Of a stretch of 11,266 bases of DNA, positions 8,618 to 11,266 are shown one piece after another; position 1 is the first letter of the stretch; each line of letters begins with the position of its first letter. Source of the stretch: Rodentolepis nana. Taxonomy: Eukaryota > Platyhelminthes > Cestoda > Cyclophyllidea > Hymenolepididae. The notes beneath the pieces were generated by a model that worked only from the letters and a program-made list of their open reading frames with translations, was not told where the DNA came from and did not search any database. The position numbers and the translations under genes are program-made. Where the stretch lies: the NCBI GenBank assembly GCA_900617975.1, contig UZAE01001855.1, positions 1 to 11,266 on the forward strand, in the 5' to 3' direction.

Positions 8618-9380
8618 TCATTTTTGTCTATAAGACACAATAGATTCAACTTGGTGAATCTTAGTAGAAAACGATCGTAGTTGAACTTGAGCAGAATTTG
8701 GCACAAAGCAGGGTCCGGATTCATCCCATCCTTCAGGAATCTCACAATTTCTGTTAGTGTATACCAAAAGATCAAATGTGCCTACATAAAACACACAGAC
8801 CGCCAATTATAGGAATTTATAATAAAGATAATTGAATTCTAAAAAGTTTCTTTCAGGTGCTTACAGGTTTCTTTGATATTGGGTAAAAATGATGTGGATG
8901 CCACAATTTGACGTACAATAGCACCAAGCCCTTCATCAACATCTTCCCTAAAAAATAACTAACGTTGAAAAAATGAAGCTTACACAGCAACTTCCTCCTC
9001 TTCTCTTTTTATATTAAATTGCCAACGCTCCAAAATCGCCCCACTTTTGACCGACTTTATAACAATTACAAGCCTCTTCAACGAATCAGCCATTAACCAC
9101 ACTAAAATGTTTGAAAACAAAAAAATAATTATACCTTTCAGTTGATCTATTAATTTGTCCAAATATTTTATCAATTCTTCGTCAGTGGTAATTAAGACTG
9201 AGCGTCCGAATTTCTTCACACGCTTAAATGAAGACTCGGGGTAAATCGCACGGTTATACAGAATGTTATTAATTGCCACATCTAAAAGCGTTTAAAAAAA
9301 TTGATCTAACTAAAATAATCTGCTATAATTTCTACAGATCCTCTTAAATCAATAGCGCTTAGAGACTTGATTTCCTGCAT
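8618..9380 (-). CDS. MAD2: MAD2 mitotic spindle assembly checkpoint protein (HORMA domain), complete, five exons
   Basis: HORMA-domain checkpoint protein. Known MAD2 binds MAD1 and CDC20 at unattached kinetochores and holds the anaphase-promoting complex in check. Exons on the minus strand are 9380-9311, 9281-9135, 9101-8984, 8947-8865 and 8781-8618 (stop TGA). Phases agree throughout and give 193 residues, against 205 in human MAD2L1. Matching blocks in order are IDLRGSVEIIADYF (10-23), INNILYNRAIYP (27-38), TTDEELIKYL (55-64), SGAILERWQFNI (92-103), IVRQIVAS (122-129), TFDLLVYT (141-148), PEGWDESGP (155-163) and LRSFSTKIH (174-182). R124-Q125 correspond to the human R133-Q134 dimer-interface pair. 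The C-terminal tail after the safety belt is about three residues shorter than in human. An in-frame ATG at 9425 would add 15 residues; I prefer 9380 because its N-tail length fits the family. No AATAAA follows closely; AATATA at 8587-8582 or ATTAAA at 8305-8300 might serve as the poly(A) signal. Confidence 0.96.
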
Positions 9381-9720
9381 AGCAATTATGAAAATGTTTT
9401 CGAGATAAACGCCTAAAACTTGCATTCGCTTTTTTGATTAAAGCAAACAAACTTGTGATCAAAATTATTCTCCATAAATAGATTCAATCAACGTTATTTT
9501 TATAGTTTGATGAAGCTAAATTGTTCTAATATTAATGCTCATAAATCTTTGAAAATTTTCTAGCCAGTTTAGGGATTGATATTTTCATCATATTTTAATA
9601 AGCTTTAATGATTTCAACCTACAATGGGTAACAATTTTTTAATGTATTTTAATGAGCGTTATCTACCTCTAACTTGATTCGTTAAGATTGTTTTAATTTT
9701 TAAACAAATGATTGTTACTT
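9381..9720. other. Upstream region of MAD2
   Basis: AT-rich DNA that should contain the MAD2 5' UTR and promoter. I see no clear TATA box or conserved cell-cycle element. An in-frame ATG lies at 9425, with a stop in the same frame about 15 nt upstream of it. Confidence 0.5.
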
Positions 9721-10010
9721 TTAGGGACACGTCATCGTGTGACTTGAGATCGAATGCTCCCAACCAGTGACCAATCAGAAGCCTTCTTTTGTTTAAGCAA
9801 ATCCACCATTTTGATTATGACTAACCTAGCGGAGTGAACACTTTATAAACAGTATACTTCCTGAATAAACGTGTTCCTTCCCATAAGTCTGTTTCTTCTA
9901 TAGGTGGGCTGTAGCTTATCTAATTCTGGGAGTCTAGCTAGTTGTAGGAGAAACTGCAACAGAGATTTTTTGGGTCAGTCATGGGTTTATTATTATAGCA
10001 ACTCTCTTCA
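9721..10010 (+). mobile_element. Solo LTR, copy 2 of the same family, plus orientation, decayed
   Basis: In the same order as LTR copy 1 read on the minus strand: GGGACACGTCATCG, CAGTGACCAATCA, TTGTTTAA, TATAAA (9844-9849), CTGAATAAA (AATAAA at 9864-9869), and a 29-nt block identical to the complement of 1801-1829 at 9924-9952. It ends TAGCAACTCTCTTCA where copy 1 has TAGCAATCCGCTACA. It lacks the U3 tandem repeats and the 40-bp duplication and is about 290 bp. I found no target duplication, and its ends are set only by alignment to copy 1. Confidence 0.75.
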
Positions 10011-11171
10011 AATTACCTAGATGGAGTTTTAACATGATTTTTTTACATAGCTATCTTCACACATTACGCTTAACATTCACTGAACATGGAAAATCTTTGT
10101 TCTTCATGATAGATGAAAACTAAAAGTTGAGATAAGATTATGTGAAGTTAATGCTATTTGGCTCACTTTAGTTGCCGACATGATCGTTTGATTTAAGTGA
10201 GAATTACTATTAAATATTTCATATTTTTGCTTTAGTATTAAGTCCTGATTTGCTATGAGCTAACAATCGAGACAAAGTGCTAAATCTTCCAAAGGAATTG
10301 CTGACCCCTCGCTATGTACAAAATGTGGTCTGAGGCATAGCTACCTTTGAATTTCTTAAGACTATCTTTCTACAAACCACTGGACTCTGTACTCTGAGGG
10401 TTAATTAACTTTTAAAAGCAGTTATGCTTCACGTTTATATTAAAAAATGAATTCGGTGATTCGATCTGAAACAATTTGTTGACAATCATCAAAATTTTCA
10501 ACTGGAAATGGGGTCATTTCGATTTCTGACAATGACCTTAAATGTCAAACATGTTTTTTCTGCAACGGATGACAATTGAAAAGAATCCGAGTCTGTGCAG
10601 AATGAATAGAGAGAGCTTTTATTGATTTGGCGTTGTCACCTCGTCCCGGTTAATTGTTTATATTGCGAGCTTATTGTTGTATGCTCTAAATGTGCAATAT
10701 AGCACTTTGCGATTATCATGTTTCCAGGCTTGAATGAGGTAATACACCAGGCTAGTAAATTTGAAATGTTCTGGTCGGTTATAATATTTATACGCACCAT
10801 ACATGTATTAGTGCTTGCATACATTTAACGTAATCAGAATTTCAGTCAACAATTTGGCTCCGCGGGTTTATACAAGCAATGTTATCCTCATTCAAAAACT
10901 GTGTAATCAATCCTTTTTCTTTAGTTGTCATAGTAACTTACCATACCATTCTCGAATTTACCTATCTTAGATAGATTTATTTAGGTCATATATACATATA
11001 TATAACAGTAAATTAATTGAAGAGTCTAAATTAACTTGCTTGATCTGTTATTAATTGCTTTAACTTTTAAAAAACGCTAATAACACGAAAATTATACGAC
11101 CATGTACGTTACGATCTTAAGCCGCACAGCTTATTAAATATTTAGCAAAACATTGTAAATATTTATTTATA
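10011..11171. other. Region without recognisable genes
   Basis: AT-rich sequence on both strands. Open frames are short and show no family resemblance. A short TATA-rich stretch lies near 10987-11003. Confidence 0.6.
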
Positions 11172-11266
11172 TCAAATGTCAGGGTTTATGATGGTTATCA
11201 TTAGCCCTTTAGTTGACTTCAGGCTTCACAGAGGGAGGGGAACATCAAATCGAAAAAAGTTGGGGG
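11172..11266 (+). repeat. Dispersed repeat, copy C (cut by right window edge)
   Basis: Starts TCAAATGTCAGGG and continues through GGTTATCATTAGCCCTTTAG and TGACTTCAGGCTTCACAGAG, matching the first part of copies A and B. It is opposite in orientation to copy A at the other end of the window. Confidence 0.8.

Noticed and set aside
1745..10010. A single full-length LTR retrotransposon spanning the window
   Set aside because: The two LTRs are in opposite orientation, and the DNA between them holds two host genes and no reverse transcriptase or integrase.
10636..10824. Minus-strand 62-codon frame
   Set aside because: No recognisable motif, no neighbouring exons with matching splice sites, and composition like its surroundings.

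Overview
This is eukaryotic nuclear DNA: AT-rich, with long stretches that code for nothing, and two intron-split genes that both lie on the minus strand. Every intron I could place is GT-AG. Eleven of the thirteen complete introns are only 29-83 nt long, most of them 29-43 nt. Very short 5' introns followed by kilobase-scale 3' introns, high AT content and scattered repeats fit a flatworm, most likely a parasitic (neodermatan) one such as a fluke or tapeworm. That assignment is an inference from gene structure, not a database match.

Layout. From position 6865 leftwards to the window edge runs an SLC29-type equilibrative nucleoside transporter gene (minus strand). Ten coding exons, 346 codons, can be placed. 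They run from the start ATG through the eighth membrane segment, and the last exons (about three membrane segments) lie beyond position 1. Its first seven introns total under 300 nt. Introns 8 (2.7 kb), 9 (1.7 kb) and 10 (open-ended) are large. They hold a solo LTR of a retrotransposon with a 4-bp target duplication, two copies of a dispersed repeat, an AT microsatellite and a C-tract.

Upstream on the same strand, after about 1.75 kb of AT-rich intergenic DNA, is a complete five-exon MAD2 gene (8618-9380, 193 residues), the spindle-checkpoint HORMA protein. To its right are a second, shorter and more decayed copy of the same LTR in the opposite orientation (9721-10010), about 1.2 kb with no recognisable gene, and a third copy of the dispersed repeat running off the right edge.

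The two genes have unrelated jobs, nucleoside import and mitotic checkpoint, and nothing suggests an operon. If the source is a parasitic flatworm, the transporter matters for purine salvage. The most informative points are the intron architecture, the solo LTR with its repeated TGACG-containing U3, and the unidentified dispersed repeat. I saw no clear sign of a wholly new biological system.
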